NCBI GenBank assembly: GCA_037389465.1
Contig: JAZARR010000059.1
Coordinates: 3,309,001-3,373,000 of the forward strand
From: Baylisascaris procyonis
Lineage: Eukaryota > Nematoda > Chromadorea > Rhabditida > Ascarididae
Direction of reading: 5' to 3'
DNA length: 64,000 bases
Below, in pieces: positions 1-13,860 of the stretch; position 1 is the stretch's first letter, and each line of letters begins with the position of its first letter. Both the position numbers and the translations under genes were made by a program. The notes beneath the pieces are model-generated. The model made no database searches. It was not told the DNA's origin and saw only the letters and a list, made by a program, of their open reading frames with translations.

Positions 1-99
1 TTAAGAACATGGTGCGAATTAGCACGATTTAACACTCAGCCACATCCCAGATGAGGCAATCTTAATTTCACTTGAACAATTTTGTGCCTATAACGGAAC

Positions 100-132
100 C
101 TCGTATCGATCTCGCTTTTCATCCTTCACCTG
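100..132 (-). CDS. Possible 33-nt exon of the same minus-strand gene
   Basis: Minus strand: acceptor aattatcag, 11 codons reading QVKDEKRDRYE, donor gag|gttccg. Both sites look usable and the peptide is charged and helix-like. Its phase (0-0) does not fit directly onto the exon at 459-656, which ends with two spare bases, so another small exon would be needed. Weak call. Confidence 0.2.
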
Positions 133-458
133 CTGATAATTGAAGAAGCAGTTGCCATCTCATATTAACATTACGCATAAGCATGCATCCTCATTGGCAC
201 AGAGAAGCACTTAATCATGCGATTGCCTCATATACTAGCATAGTGCTTCTCATATTCAACTGAATGTCGCCGCTGTCTTTAACGTGTTATGCTGTTCGCT
301 TTCAACTATGCACGTGCAATGAATTGCTTCCACTTGCACTCCTACATGTTTGCAAATTCCTGAGTGAAGGCCACCGAGAACACGGGTGTTCTTTACAATT
401 GTCCTGTGAAGACTGTAATGACAATATAAACTCTAAATGAAGATTTACTAGTACATAC

Positions 459-656
459 CAGATCAGTGGCGCTGCGTTGTCACGAGCGGTGATTACACCG
501 AAATTTGCATCATTTAAGTCATCTTGGTTCCCAAGAAAAGCGTGGTAGTTGTTGCCGGCTGAAAATGAGTCTTTCATGAATTTTTGTTGAAATGTTCTAT
601 GAACCTCGTATAAATATCGGACGTTTTGAAATTCCCATAATTCTCGAGAATCTTCA
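459..656 (-). CDS. Internal exon of an unidentified minus-strand gene
   Basis: Minus-strand open frame of 65 codons between a good acceptor (ctctccctccag) and a strong donor (tg|gtatgt). It enters with one base of a split codon and leaves with two. It encodes EDSRELWEF..., RYLYEVHRTFQQKFM and GVITARDNAAPLIW. The NAAPLIW motif faintly recalls the N-x-x-P-x-x-F-W part of the I helix in CYP7/CYP8-type cytochromes P450, but I would not name it on that. The rest of the gene must lie outside the window or in poorly visible exons. No partner exon with matching phase was found with confidence. Confidence 0.5.
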
Positions 657-736
657 CTGGAGGGAGAGAAAGGGCTGCTTTTTCCCCAGAAGGGTATTGC
701 AGCACTGGACAATAGTCCACTTAGATGAAAATACAC

Positions 737-3700
737 TTAGATGAAAGGGCTGCTTTTTTCGGCTGTGATTGATTGAGATGAGGATTGCCCGACATTTTAA
801 CATGCTCATGGTGGCCTCTTTTCTCAAAACTTAAAGGGGATTTATCAAGAGAGGACGGCATTATTGAGGATGATGTATCATAACCCAGCTAATTTTAGGT
901 AGTAGGTAGCTTTAGACAGGCATTGCGCGAGTAATTTCCGAACGTACCGAGTTCAATTTGCCCTAAAAGCACACTTTAAAACAGCATCATTCTCGAATAC
1001 TGCTTAAAATGCATCCATGTCCATTCGAGCATCTCCTTCGAATTATTTCCCTGTCCAGCGCTCTTGCCGCGTCGAGGTAAACGTGGAATATCTTTTCTCA
1101 GCTTCTAGCGTTTGGTGTAGAACGCTCCACCAGATTAACTACTGTAAAGTTATTTATGTTCAAGCTGTGTGCTCACGCTCTTTGCTCATTTATCTACAGC
1201 ATCATAAGCGCTTTCTTGAAATAGCCTTCTGATTTTCGGTGACTAATTCTTGATCTCTTGTGTGAAACTTTATTAACTGCTAGAAAAAATTGTCTTCGTG
1301 GATAACCTACATCTGCCAATCTTCAATAAATCGCTACCCGTCGGGGCCTCCTACATCAAGTACTCTTTTGACCTCGATAATCCTCATAGGGAGAGCGATT
1401 TCCCGGCCCTTTTATCATCGTTTTTTCGTCTGGTCCTGTTCTTAAAAATCGCCCCCCAACAATATCGCATTCGACAAAAATCCTCTACAGCATATTAGCT
1501 CCGGATGAGGGAAACAGAAGAGAACAGGATAAAGAAATAGTAACACCTGCTGTTTCTTTGTGTACTTTGCAATGCTTATTTATATGGCGGATATCATTCA
1601 ACATCGCGTGCATTCTCCAATGCATCATGCCGCGAAGGATTCACCCTAGCCAGCCACGAGTAGATTAGAACTTCTGATCTGAGCAGGCTCTCTTCAAATC
1701 ATCGTTGCTTGACTATTAAGTCGAGCTTTTCAATCGCTATGTATCTAGTGCCTATTTTTATGTTTTCTCACATCACCAAAGCTCACTATGGCAACGCGAT
1801 GTTTGTCCAACTATCTATCTGTGCGGTATTCTCAACGTAGATAGCATGAAGCAAGAGCTATGAGGCTTGCTGGGAATAGTTTACGCATGAAATATTTCTG
1901 CATGAAAAACAAAAGAAAGAGTCTTCGAAAAGGAGACAATGAAGGATCAAATAGATTCTCATCATGTCGAAACTCGGAACATCGAGAATAGCTTGTAAAT
2001 GTTGAGGCTCAGGTCGCAAAATTACACGTAAATACCAACATTTGAGCAATAAATTTTTCCCATTGGAGCGCACATTTGGTTTTCCAATGAAAACACTATA
2101 AAAAAAGACTTGGTGTTTATTAACAAAGAGACACTTTGAACTCGTCTCTGATGAAGATATCGTGACCGTATCGGATGCGTCAAAGCAGAATGTTCTATTT
2201 AGGTGGGGTATTTCAGCGATTCCAGGATTCAGTTAGTGATTTCTGTTAACTTTCTCTCAAAGAGGCTTCTTCGAGTAGCTATGTCTCATTGCTTCTGTAT
2301 TTTCGTGGTGGAAACTTTTGTCACCGTCGACCATTTCAAAGAATGCTCATTGACCCGTCATTCAAATATTAACCATATAGACGCTAAACTTTTCCAACTA
2401 CTGAATCATATATCTATCAAACAACTAAAATTTTTTCGCGACTAATTGATGACCTTTTCAGCTCTTCATAGGATGCAGCAATTCCGAAGTTGTTGTCACT
2501 GAAAGGTTTCCAGAATTTGCATACACCTTCAACCGCTCAAGTCTTCGTTGAACTTAGGCTGTGCCTTTTTTGCAGCGATCGGTTTTCGTTTTACACTGAT
2601 CGTGTGTTCGTTTTGCACAGTTCAGACTGCGAATAACGAATTTCCTATGAAACGCTTATCCGCTTTGTTCTGTTCTGAAAAAAAAAAAAAACAACTATGA
2701 ATGGGCTATTGCACACGTTTTACCATTTGCTGGTAATATTTGAAAGTGGTCGGTTTGGTGATTGGGACATGGCTTCTTCATCGTTCTGACTTTTGTGGCA
2801 TACTGCTCAACGGTGCTTAATTTTCATTACAGATACAAAGCGATAATATCGGTAACTTACCGTATTACGTTACCGCCGATGCTTAATAATCGATAAATAT
2901 GTAAGTATTGTTGTTCGTCAGCCCTCCGCGTAGGCTTTCATTTATCACCTTGTTTGCATACCAAATTATATTCAACCGATCCAACTGTTGTTAGCTGCCC
3001 TTGCGCATTTAATAGTTCTTCAAGCAGGCGTTTCCTTACTTGCATCATCAGCAAGTGAATTACCAAATCGAGCGATCATTTACTTAGCTGCCCGTCATCT
3101 TCTCCATGATTCCGTCATCAATGCGTATATTTTCTTTCGATGCATAATTATGCATTTATTATGAGCATATATTTATAGAAATTGTGGTTTCATTCACTGT
3201 AGCCTTGAATATTCTCCTTTTCCAGACAGCTATTCTTATCGACTGCAATCTATGCATGCTCATCACATACAGTTTGCTGTTAGACCGTTTTGCTCAACTT
3301 TTTCATTTTATTGTGATTTATTCTCTGCCAAATCGGCATAACTCGAAAAAAGCGCACAATCTTCTTTATGCAGCTTCACTTTAACGCTGCTAACTTGCAA
3401 TAAATTTCGATTTAAAATACGACGAAGCAGCTACTTCACATTTTTGGAAAAGAAAAAGAAATTTCAAAAAGAGGAAATTCGTAACATATGGCTAAGTATT
3501 ATATTCAAAATAATTCTGCTGAATATAACGATTCTACTGTTATATGGCTACTGGGTGTGAAAAAATCGATGGTTTTTTCTTTACTTCTTAAAAGAAAGAC
3601 ATTTCAATTTTTCCAGGTATAGCCAACGTCTCGTTAGAAAATGCCCAAACTTACCGTGCCGAAAACTATGAATATTTCATTGTTTCTATCATTGTTATCA

Positions 3701-6700
3701 TCTCTTTTGCCTCCTGATTAGTGAAAATGGTCGTTGTGCTTTTTCTTTATCACACCATGATATGCTGCAGAAGTCCTCATCGTATGCCATCAAATGTTAA
3801 CATTCGCTGTACATCTTTACATGAAGAGGCAGTTGAATGCAGAAAGTGCTTGCTGGGTTCTCGTATGACTGATGAGTATTAAGTTAAGCACCCAATGGAG
3901 CTGGTCGTGATAGGCTTCATAGAATTATAAACTCAAAAAAACGAGCGTATCTTTCCACTTAAGGCTTTAGCGCTTATTGCCTGCTGAGTTAATTGTCATT
4001 GATGACGTTCGTTGAGAGCGGCGTTGCTCTGTCAAGCTTTATGTCATTTTGAGCATTAATGAGATAATTATTCTCATCACTGATGCGCCGAATGGGAGAA
4101 GAAGGTGCCTGACATGGTGCGACCACTCAACTTGTCCTCGAATGGAGAATTCCTATAATGCATCTTACCAGTGATTTGTCTGCTTTTGATTTGCCTTTGT
4201 CAGTGAAATTTTTCATGTATTAGAGCGAGTTTACCTTTACTACTGAGCCAACAGAAATAATCCCCTCCCTTTCTTTCGTTAGAAAGCACCGAACGCACTC
4301 GTTATCCTCATTATACACATGCCCTTTCGCACATTATACGCATTATGCATTTAGAAAATCTTTTACTCGATACGCTAGAGATCCCCTCCAGAAACATCTC
4401 ACAAGAAGGTAGTTGCGTAATTTATCAATTTACTGCATGTTCGACATAGATTTCAATTCATTCTGCTCATTAAAATTATAATTTCTTTTCGCAAACCAAA
4501 TGATTTTTCAGGAGAGGAAAAATCCAGTAAACAGGACGCGCATGGGGGGGGAAGGGGGTCATTATAAAATGAAAAGCATAATTTTGATTTATTTGAACTT
4601 TTGCATCAGAAAATTTTGCTCTCTCTTTTACTCGAAATTTCTTTCAGATATGGTGCTTTGCATGTTGTTCAGCGCGTAACTAATTTCATTAGCTACTATA
4701 GAGAATTGCAGTCCAGCTATTGCCTGTCAGCAATCAAAACGTTATAAAAATAAATACGGAGCAATGTCTTCGTGTCCTATCTTACTCGACTACTCAAATA
4801 AGAGTTCTACAAAGATTGTTCTATTGATGAAACAACAGACTGCATATTGCGTAAAATTCTTTGACGCATCTGATTGCCTCTTACTCCTTTCAACGGCAAT
4901 TGTCATTCTGAATGTTGACATCAATGTGATATATACACACAACGATAATATCGTGTTGACGCAGGCGGAAGTATATGCTCCGAATTTGCACAAGAGTATG
5001 GAAAATGATGAATAACATATTAAATTTTTTTTTTTAAATGAGCACTCGATTTGTGGACTACTTGCGGCACTCGCAGTAATTGATTTCAAGCGGTACCCTT
5101 GGAAACTCAGTTGACCACTGCCTGATTCTATTTCGCTAAACGTCATTTTTTCAAGAACTTCTGTGACGACATCACTTTGCCGATACCTTTGCCCATAGAA
5201 TTTTCAGTCTCACTCCTACTTCAACACGCAGGCCTCTCAGATCGAAGCTTTTAGAGAAGCTTTCAAAAGCCAGTTAGTTTTGGACTTGGAAATTAGGCCA
5301 CTTATGAGCCGTTTTGGATAAGTGGAATTTCTGAAGAGAGAAAAAAAAATGCAAAGTGGCATTTACAATAAGAGATTTATAGTGTGGGCGTTGCTTGTCT
5401 ATTTTCTGGTAATTTTCATAAAGGAATCTACAGAGTGCAAACCATTTGTAACGTGGTTCCGGGATTCTAAGTATCAGATTATACGTCTTGTGATGCTGCA
5501 CTGCAGCTAAACTGAAGCTTGTGAAGAGGAAGAAATTTGTAGAAAAAGTAATGGGGCCAACCGGCTTCGTAATTTCTTCACCACGGATTGACCACTTTCT
5601 GATTCTTCATCACCGCACTTCGTTGAGGGCAATTCCTTGGCGAAGGTGGTGAGAAAATGCAGTATGCGACTTTATGCATCTTGCAGCGCAAACCACAAGT
5701 ATGAAACACTGTAATTCATTTTCTGAGTACGAAATGTCACAAAAACCGTGCACAATTGACAAGGAGTCGAGCTGAATCAAGTTTGAGACTGCGATGTTTC
5801 GATAGTTTCAAAGTACGAATTCTTGCTTGTACTGTAATCATGTTCGGATAACATCTAGTAGTGCGATATTGGAAATAAAATGAGAAGGCCATCAGCACCA
5901 CTTTCAAAATGAGTCGCCATGGCGTCTATGTTTCACAGTTTCTCTTGACTACTCTTCCTGAGGTTTTTCTTTAAGTCTGCTTTTCTGAGGAAGTTTCTTA
6001 CCTTCCGCCTGCAAAAAAAAAGAAAAAATTCCGTGCGTCTAGTACGGTCTCAATTCGTTGTCCGTTTTATTTTGGCTGCGTCAGCTTTAGCTGTCTTTAC
6101 TTCCTTATGTATCTGGTGTTGCTGTTGTGATGGAATTAGACTAAGAGTGGTTTTACTCGTCAAAGAAAGTTCCATGTTTCTAAAGGAACTTATGTTGGAA
6201 GCGAAATTTCGGTCGTTTTTTGCCAATCGAAAAACAGTCGCTTTTTTGCGGCCGAAATTCAGTTACTAGCAAGTGCCTTCGGCCGATAGCCGGCAGATAT
6301 TTTGGAGTGTTTGAGTCGAGTTTCTGTAAAAAGCCAATGCCCTGCTTCGTTCACCAGCCCAACAAAACTTCTACCAGTTGCCGTCACTACTATCGATTAT
6401 GTCGTGCTTGTAGAGTTGTCTGAACAATTAACCGGCAATGTTTTTCTCACTTGGGAAGCGTAGTTCATAAAAACGTTGAAAATCGATTTTTTAGCAAGAC
6501 TGAATTTGTGGAATAATCCTCATAAATCGAAATAACCAATTAGATATGACGACCAAGTGACGCTAGAAAACTTCAAATAAACAATGTTATATTTTTAAGC
6601 ATCATGAAGATGCGAGGAAGATGTGTCTCAATCGGTTCAGTGAAGAGGACTCATAGCCTTTAACTTGTTTCACCTTAAAATGATGGGGATAAGAGAGCTT

Positions 6701-7449
6701 TATTGCTGGAATAGATAAGAATTATCTATACTTGTTCATACTATGGTGCGACAAAGAATTACATTCAGCTAATTCGCCCCTTCTTTTCCACTTGTATTTC
6801 CGATCATGATCAATTTTATATTCAGGTGGATGTATGCAGATTGATTCGTTGTGATTCCAGCCTGAACTCGCTGAACTGCTGCAAGTGGATATTTGATATG
6901 TGGCCACTGGAGTATGCTCATCGCTTTCTGTAAAACGTTAGAGGCTCATTTTTCGTCATTCGGTTGATTTTGCTGGTGAATAGTGGCCCATAAAAGAGCA
7001 TAGATTTAATGACTCCGTGACTTGGTTCTATACCGACTTATTTGTTTTATACATGATTTAGAAGAAATCCGTGAAATCCAGCACCAGAATGTAGTAAAGT
7101 TGATGGATTTGAAGCGCTAAGGAGTTTTCTGCCGAAATTTTGACAATTTGATGTGCATGTATAAGAACATTGGAAATTAGATGGAATAGGTGGCTGGTCA
7201 TCCCATTTTGATTAAAACAATGAGGAAGTTCGGACTGTTCCTCGTGGCTGCCATAGCAAGTTGTTCTTTCCTTGCCTTTCCCGACTGAATATGAAACTTT
7301 TTTTCTGCTTTTTGCTGGCGCTGTTTGTGGGTATTTTGCATGATAAGCGACATAATTTTGTTATTGAAATTTGCAAGCATCGTTTTGGATGCATCGATTC
7401 CCAAAGTTCCCAAAGTTATGGATTCCAGCATCGATAATGCCACGAAGTA
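737..7449. other. Non-coding, AT-rich stretch
   Basis: No exon with both splice sites and convincing composition was found on either strand. Open frames here are short (at most 118 codons), Phe/Ser/Leu-rich and typical of chance frames in AT-rich DNA. Poly-A/T runs occur (about 2680 and 5030), and a G run sits near 4544. Probably intergenic or a long intron. Confidence 0.5.
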
Positions 7450-7930
7450 AGGCAATGTAAGCGTTTCGGGCACCGTTTTTTTTTTGCCCTTTTCACTTAA
7501 TTTGCCCTGAAGGAACCGCAAATCGCTCCTCTTCGGAGGCTTGACCAGATGCTTTGCAGTTGGGCAACAAAACGAGAAGTTAAGGCTTTTATTAAGCCTT
7601 AAAAAAGCCAGTAACAACTGCGGGTGGGACAACACGATAGCGGAGTGGGAGGGCGGGAACGCGGGCTCCGGCACAGCCTTGGCACTAACCGGCACCGGGC
7701 GCTCCAAAAGCCCGATCCACTCTGCGGTGCGGACGCCCAAAGCAACCCCCAGTCATACCACACCTCACACAGACAGCTACAAATATGCTGGTCCTTGCAA
7801 GCAAATACGGCATCCTTTTATACTCGCCGAACCTTGTCTCAAGACATTTGTAGAGAGTTTGCTCTGTGTTGTGGTCACCCCTTCTCTGCTTTATCCGAAA
7901 GCTGTTGATCTACAACATTTTGATCACCAT
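7450..7930 (+). repeat. Interspersed repeat, copy 1 (about 480 bp, GC-richer than flanks)
   Basis: Aligns by eye with 59578-60038 in the same orientation. Shared landmarks in order: a cctgaagga block; gaccagatgctttg / gaccaaatgctttg; the ttaaggcttttattaagcc / ttaagattcttattaag block; acaacacgatagcgg / ataacacgacggcag; cagccttggca / agagccttggta; acacctcacacagacagc / acacctcacatagacagc; and gctgttgatctacaa...tgatcacc / gcagttgatctgcaa...tgatcacc. The copies are clearly diverged with small indels. Open frames on both strands here (180 and 148 codons) are by-products of the repeat. No terminal inverted repeats were recognised. Likely a degenerate transposable element. Confidence 0.75.
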
Positions 7931-8045
7931 TACAGCGATACAGTGATGCGGAACTGTAGATGCTATAATCGCCCATCAAGCGATTAGAAAATTTGATGAA
8001 TGAGGCAAAAGGTTGCTATATTGAAGAGGTGGCCAGTAGGCTTAA

Positions 8046-8535
8046 AAAATATAATATATAATATATAATATATAATATATAATATATAATATATAATATA
8101 TAATATATAATATATAATATATAATATATAATATATATAATATATAATATATAATATATAATATATAATATATAATATATAATATATAATATATAATATA
8201 TAATATATAATATATAATATATAATATATAATATATAATATATAATATATAATATATAATATATAATATATAATATATAATATATAATATATAATATATA
8301 ATATATAATATATAATATATAATATATAATATATAATATATAATATATAATATATAATATATAATATATAATATATAATATATAATATATAATATATAAT
8401 ATATAATATATAATATATAATATATAATATATAATATATAATATATAATATATAATATATAATATATAATATATAATATATAATATATAATATATAATAT
8501 TTAATATATAATATATTATATATATAATATATATA

Positions 8536-8626
<91 letters not shown>
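8046..8626. repeat. AT-only satellite: (aatatat)n then (at)n
   Basis: About 450-500 bp of a 7-bp unit aatatat repeated with very few interruptions (one at about 8132, a ttt variant near 8500). It passes through taatatatat variants near 8515-8548 into about 80 bp of pure (at)n. It contains no G or C. Prone to slippage, so the assembled length may not be the true length. Confidence 0.98.
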
Positions 8627-8628
<2 letters not shown>

Positions 8629-11600
8629 ATCGGGCTGGTTGCATGCTCAAGCTTATGGTGCTAGTAAAAATTAGCCTGAAGGGACGATGCATTTATGACC
8701 TAAACGAGAATCGCGTTAAGAATATTTTTATGAACAGAACTGTCACTAAATGTGGTTCGACAGATATACAGTTCAATGACAGTGGGGATGAAGCTGCAGC
8801 GCGAAAGCGTCGTTAATGCTACTTCGCGCGGCAATGATGATACAACGATGATTGCAAATGCAGTTGGACTCGAGATATGGAGAATTGAAAGAGACGAGTA
8901 GGAATTACAGCGAATAGCAGTAATCACATCGTGAACGTAGGATAAGTGCCTGAGTAATATAGTATTCAAAAGGCAAGTATGCATACTGATTGAAGTTGAC
9001 GAATGGGAATTGCAAAGAAAATTTTGATAAATTTTGGCAGTGATGAAAATTTTAATGCTTCGAGAGAAGTGGAGAGAGAATAGTGGTTTTTGATTTAGTT
9101 ATGAAGTTGCAGTAAAATTTGTGAAGAGAGCACTAACTACTGCCATAGAAACAACACCAAATAGCGATAAGCCACACAGAATGATAACTAAGGGGATAGG
9201 AATATAGCAGTGAATGAAATTGCAAAATCGGCTAAGAAACAAACCTTATTAATCTCGTCTTTCTTATGCTAATAGGTTTGGTCGAATGTGAGCAGTCCAT
9301 GACCTCTGGCCTCGTTTCTGGGGTTATCGGGGTGAAATTTTCAGCGTTGAGCTGGAGAATCATCAATGGGTCTTCGTAAGGTCTGAGCAGGAGCTTGTTG
9401 AGACTGCTGAAGTGCCATACGTGCAAATGCTTGCTAATTTAGCACATGTATACATCCTCTTGCTCTCAATGCACCATTAAAATCACAGCACGATTTTGCT
9501 CATGAGCGCAGCAGGTGATGCAGTACAAACGACGCAATGCCTATGTCTGAGTTAAGAAATCCGCCATTACCTTGATGCTGGATATTTTTGCAAAACAGTT
9601 ACATTCGTTAAGAGAGTGCTGAAAATGATCAGTCACTCACTGCGATTTGAATTTTTCTCTAACGAATGCCATCTGGAAAGAGGCAGAGACTATGTTTCAC
9701 CTGCCTGTGTGACAGTGTCGAATGACATTATGACGTCTTCGATGAAGTTTAATCCCACATATCTTGAATGGTTCTCTCTCGAACGAGGTCGCTAATGAAA
9801 ATTTATCTGCGGTGTGCTCGAAAAACTGTGTTTCGTAATTTGAATTGCGTTGATCTGGGATATATAATTGTGTTCTTAGTGATGGGTCTGCTGTACCATT
9901 TGGTGTTCAGCTTGTGATTACACCACTAAGAGGGAATTGAGAGAAGCTAGTTGCTAGGGTACTCTACTGCAAGTTCAACCAAGTAGTGCGAGCTATTAAG
10001 CTTGATGAAATACCCATCATTATCGTTCTCACTATCACCAAACATAGCTGTATCTGCTATGAAGAAAAGGAAGAGTTTCCGAGTTGTGCGTGAATGCCTC
10101 AACCAAGCAGTAACAAGATATGATATTGCTATTCTCATCTCGAGGAATTGCATCCGCAGAAGAAGGCACTTTCATTTGTCAGACGATTGTAAATATTCAT
10201 TTTGCTGCGATTCCGATGCTGATAGAAAGATTTCTATATGTCATTTGCAACTATGATTTTTGCTCCTTTGTGTGGAAGCGCTTTTATCACGATCGGAGCT
10301 GCTGATGCTATTGCAGCGATCGCAGCGAACACATGTGCTAGTTTAGCACTCATAGGTGAATGAAGTATCTCACATCACACCGTTGGCTCATTAAGTGTTT
10401 AACACTTCATCTGACGCTTCTCCAGACGGCCATTCATTGGAAGTGCGCACTAATGTGTGCATCCATCCGGTCAGTCATCTCCAAATAGCATGGATTTTTT
10501 GCTCCTCAAGCGGCATCCCATGCTTTCTCGTCCTTCATTTCATTAGCTGTTCATTAGATGCGCAATATATTTTGCTCACAATCTTTCGTTCACTATTTGT
10601 GTGCGTTCATTTTTGCGTATCCAGAATTCCCGTGGTGGTTGCCGTGAATGCGATTTATTTATTCAGACTTTCTGACAGGCGATCCACACGAGCTTTGAAC
10701 CTGTATTTTTATAATAGTATGGGTATATACAGGAATTATGCGCTTGCAGAACAGAAGTGAGATATCTCAGTTTGGGATCTTTAGCTTCAGAGTAGTAGCC
10801 TGCAGTATTCATATGAAATAGTACGATGGCTGACTGGTTCAAGATGACGTAATATTGATTTCATGTGTACCCATTTCGGAGGTACTTGCGTAGAACGGCT
10901 CCAATGTGAGGAGTACAATAGCTTCATTGCCTTAAAAATCATCTCGGTTCGTAAAAGTTTTTCCCATTATCGAAAGGTGTGGGTGCAGTGATAACTCTCA
11001 TAATTTACATACTGCATTGCACAATTATGCTTCTGAGGATAAGTAAGCGTTGCAGTTATATGAGAAAGTTGTGTTGCTGGTCGAATGCTTCTTCGTCAGA
11101 ATAATTTTTTCTCCAGAAAATCTTTTGTTTCTAGCAATACCGCAATTTAAAGCAATTGAAGTCATCTCGCTGCTCTCCTCATTTAATTCTATTTACTAAA
11201 ACCACTATTTCAAAAGTTGAAATATCATTGTTGTTGAATTACATACCTTCAGTTATTAATGCATTGATAACAAAGCAAAGTTGACATTCTAAACTCCATT
11301 ACGTAGCTTTGACGATTCTACCATCGAAGCTGAATATGATCCACTTTTTGGCTAATTTTCATGCAAAAGAGAAAATATGAGCAGCTTTTTTACCCCAGGC
11401 GATTTTTTATATTATGTTTTTGCATAATTTGTTTCTTGGAGCCTTTTTTTCACACTCCACATATGCAAAATAGCGTTAAGTCGTATTGAAGTTTTTGTTT
11501 CATATGATCGAAATAGATGGAATGCAATATATCACTGAAATGTTTTCCTGATATGAAAGACGAACAATTAAACAAATGAACATCGATTATCGCGCATCAT

Positions 11601-13770
11601 GTTCAAACTATTTTTGCAAGAATGTTTTATAACAAATTTGCATCATTACTTTTACATGATCGATATTAATTAAAAGCATTAAATTATAAAAAAGTGCACA
11701 CGCTGCAAACGCGTTGTGTTTCTGAAGCAAAGCTGAAGTACAAACATGTTGTCAAAAAAGCGGCAAGACTTTGCACCATCGTTCCCCTAAGCACGATCTC
11801 TTGCCTATCTTTTCTTTTCCGTTATCCATCTTTTAAAATGTTGCCTATTACGCAATGAAATTTTGATCAGTCACAATTTGAAGCGGTCATTACATAGTAG
11901 CGCAGCAAGAACGCTTACTGTGTTCATCCCCATGCAACCATTACGATTCTCATTGATGCATAAATACCTGTGGCCGTGATGTGGTGAATTCATTTTGTCG
12001 ACCCTATTAGCCAAATAATACACTTCAAACTGCCAATTGATAGAGAATGAGTTTGAAGCGTTTACAAAGAGGAAGTATGTGTCGTCTTAATGATCCTTTA
12101 TAAGGGCAAGGTGTTCCTTTGAAAAGCAACAAGCTTTCAAGTTCACAATGCTTTATCTTAGCCTATTTCTGATTTGTTATTTTCCTTGAAGAGATTTCCT
12201 GGTTCATTTTTCGAGACGTTTGCAAAAGGGGGTTTTTGGTCATGAGAAGTTCACGATTTTTTCAACTTACACGATGGGATTCCTATCGAGGCAAGCTTCC
12301 AAAAAGGTTTTCGTAATGAGGGGAACCTTCTGTTCTTCCCAAAATTGAGAGAGAAAGGGTATTTTGTTTCTTTAAAGATCGGTTTTCGGTCCTCGCTCAT
12401 CTTCAGATGACGTCTTACACACAACAGGTCGCCGATTGCAAATTATTGAATTTCTTATGTTATTCGTATTTTATTCTTGCGTTTTTTGAGGTATACAAGA
12501 GAAATAATCTTGTCCTATAATATAACTGCACACATCTTTTTGTAGACAACGGAAATGCAATGCAGAACATTCTATATTGAAGTCAACATAGCCAGTTGAA
12601 AGTTGCTGTCGAGCAACACACCGAGAAGGAGCGCATTTGATGAGGAAGTCTATGTTAGCTGTTTGCCCAAATGTTGAGTGATTTGTCTGTCTGTTGTTTA
12701 ATGTTGAATGTTAAATGTTTAATGCATAGAAATGGTTAAGGCATGCTGCTTTGCTGGAGACCTTGAGGATATGAAAATCAATTTTTGAAGTAGCTATGCG
12801 AACGATCTCATTAATAATGCAATGGTGTCATATCGCAAATTCCATTTTCTTTTGGAATGATTTGTTGCTGCTGTTTTTTAAGTAGTGATATCTTGCTAAT
12901 TCAATGAAACGAACGTTTTTCATCTATGGAATAATTTTTATGCAAAATCATTCATGAAGTCAACTTAATATAAAGTCAAACAACAGTTATACAATTGTGA
13001 AGAAACGAAGAAAAAGGTATTAAGTAGTTTGAACTGGAAAAATGTGATCGAGTGTAAAGTGCACATTAGCTGATGTTAGGAAATTGGATTTTCCTTCCTG
13101 CTTTCGTAAGCAATTAGAAGTGATGAAATTATTGAATGCGCTGGAACACTCTTGTAAGGTATCGGTTAACGGCGGAGTATGAGTTCTATTAATTGCGGTC
13201 ACTATATCGAGGTAAAAAAAAGTTTACGATGAGCAGGTGCGAAGTTCTCATCAAGTAGGTTTTTGAAAGTTGCTCGCTGTCATGTCAAAGTTAGGCGCTG
13301 TGCTTGACGAGGCTGGTTGATTTTTATACAAATAGCCTCTAAATTCAAGCTGAGTATCCGCAAATGATGAACGACTTTGCGAATTTGTGGAAGCGCTTTG
13401 GAAATTTCAGAAACGTTGCGAAAGTGCTATCTGTTTTGTTGTATTGTTCTCTTTGAAACTTCCATAATAAATACGTGCAACAACGATGATTCACGGAGAT
13501 GTAAGCCGAAATTGTAGCTCGCGTATGGATTTGAGCAAATATGCTTTTAGTGTTTAGTCACCGCATTGTTGCGAGCAGCGGTTTGAAAATTCAAGTTTGA
13601 GTGCTCTGACGATCATCGAAACACCAGCATGTAAGGTAAATTTATTGTTGTTGTTCGTTGCTCACAACGTCGCAGGTACAAAATCGCGTGACACATGCTC
13701 CGTTAAGTCTTCGGTTGAATCTATGGCCCAACTGCATGAATATCGCCATACACTTCTGCCGATGACTCAC

Positions 13771-13860
13771 CGCTATACCATTACCATTATACCATTATAC
13801 CATCGTACTATCATACCACCATGTCATTATACCATTATACCCTAAGGCCATTATACCGTT
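13771..13860. repeat. Degenerate ccattata minisatellite
   Basis: About ten imperfect copies of an 8-9 bp unit (taccattat, with cgtactat, accacc and gtcattat variants). A short low-complexity array with no coding sense. Confidence 0.85.

Noticed and set aside
7198..7987. 180- and 148-codon open frames on opposite strands
   Set aside because: They fall in the interspersed repeat, overlap each other, and their similarity to the 59.6-kb copy is explained by the repeat.
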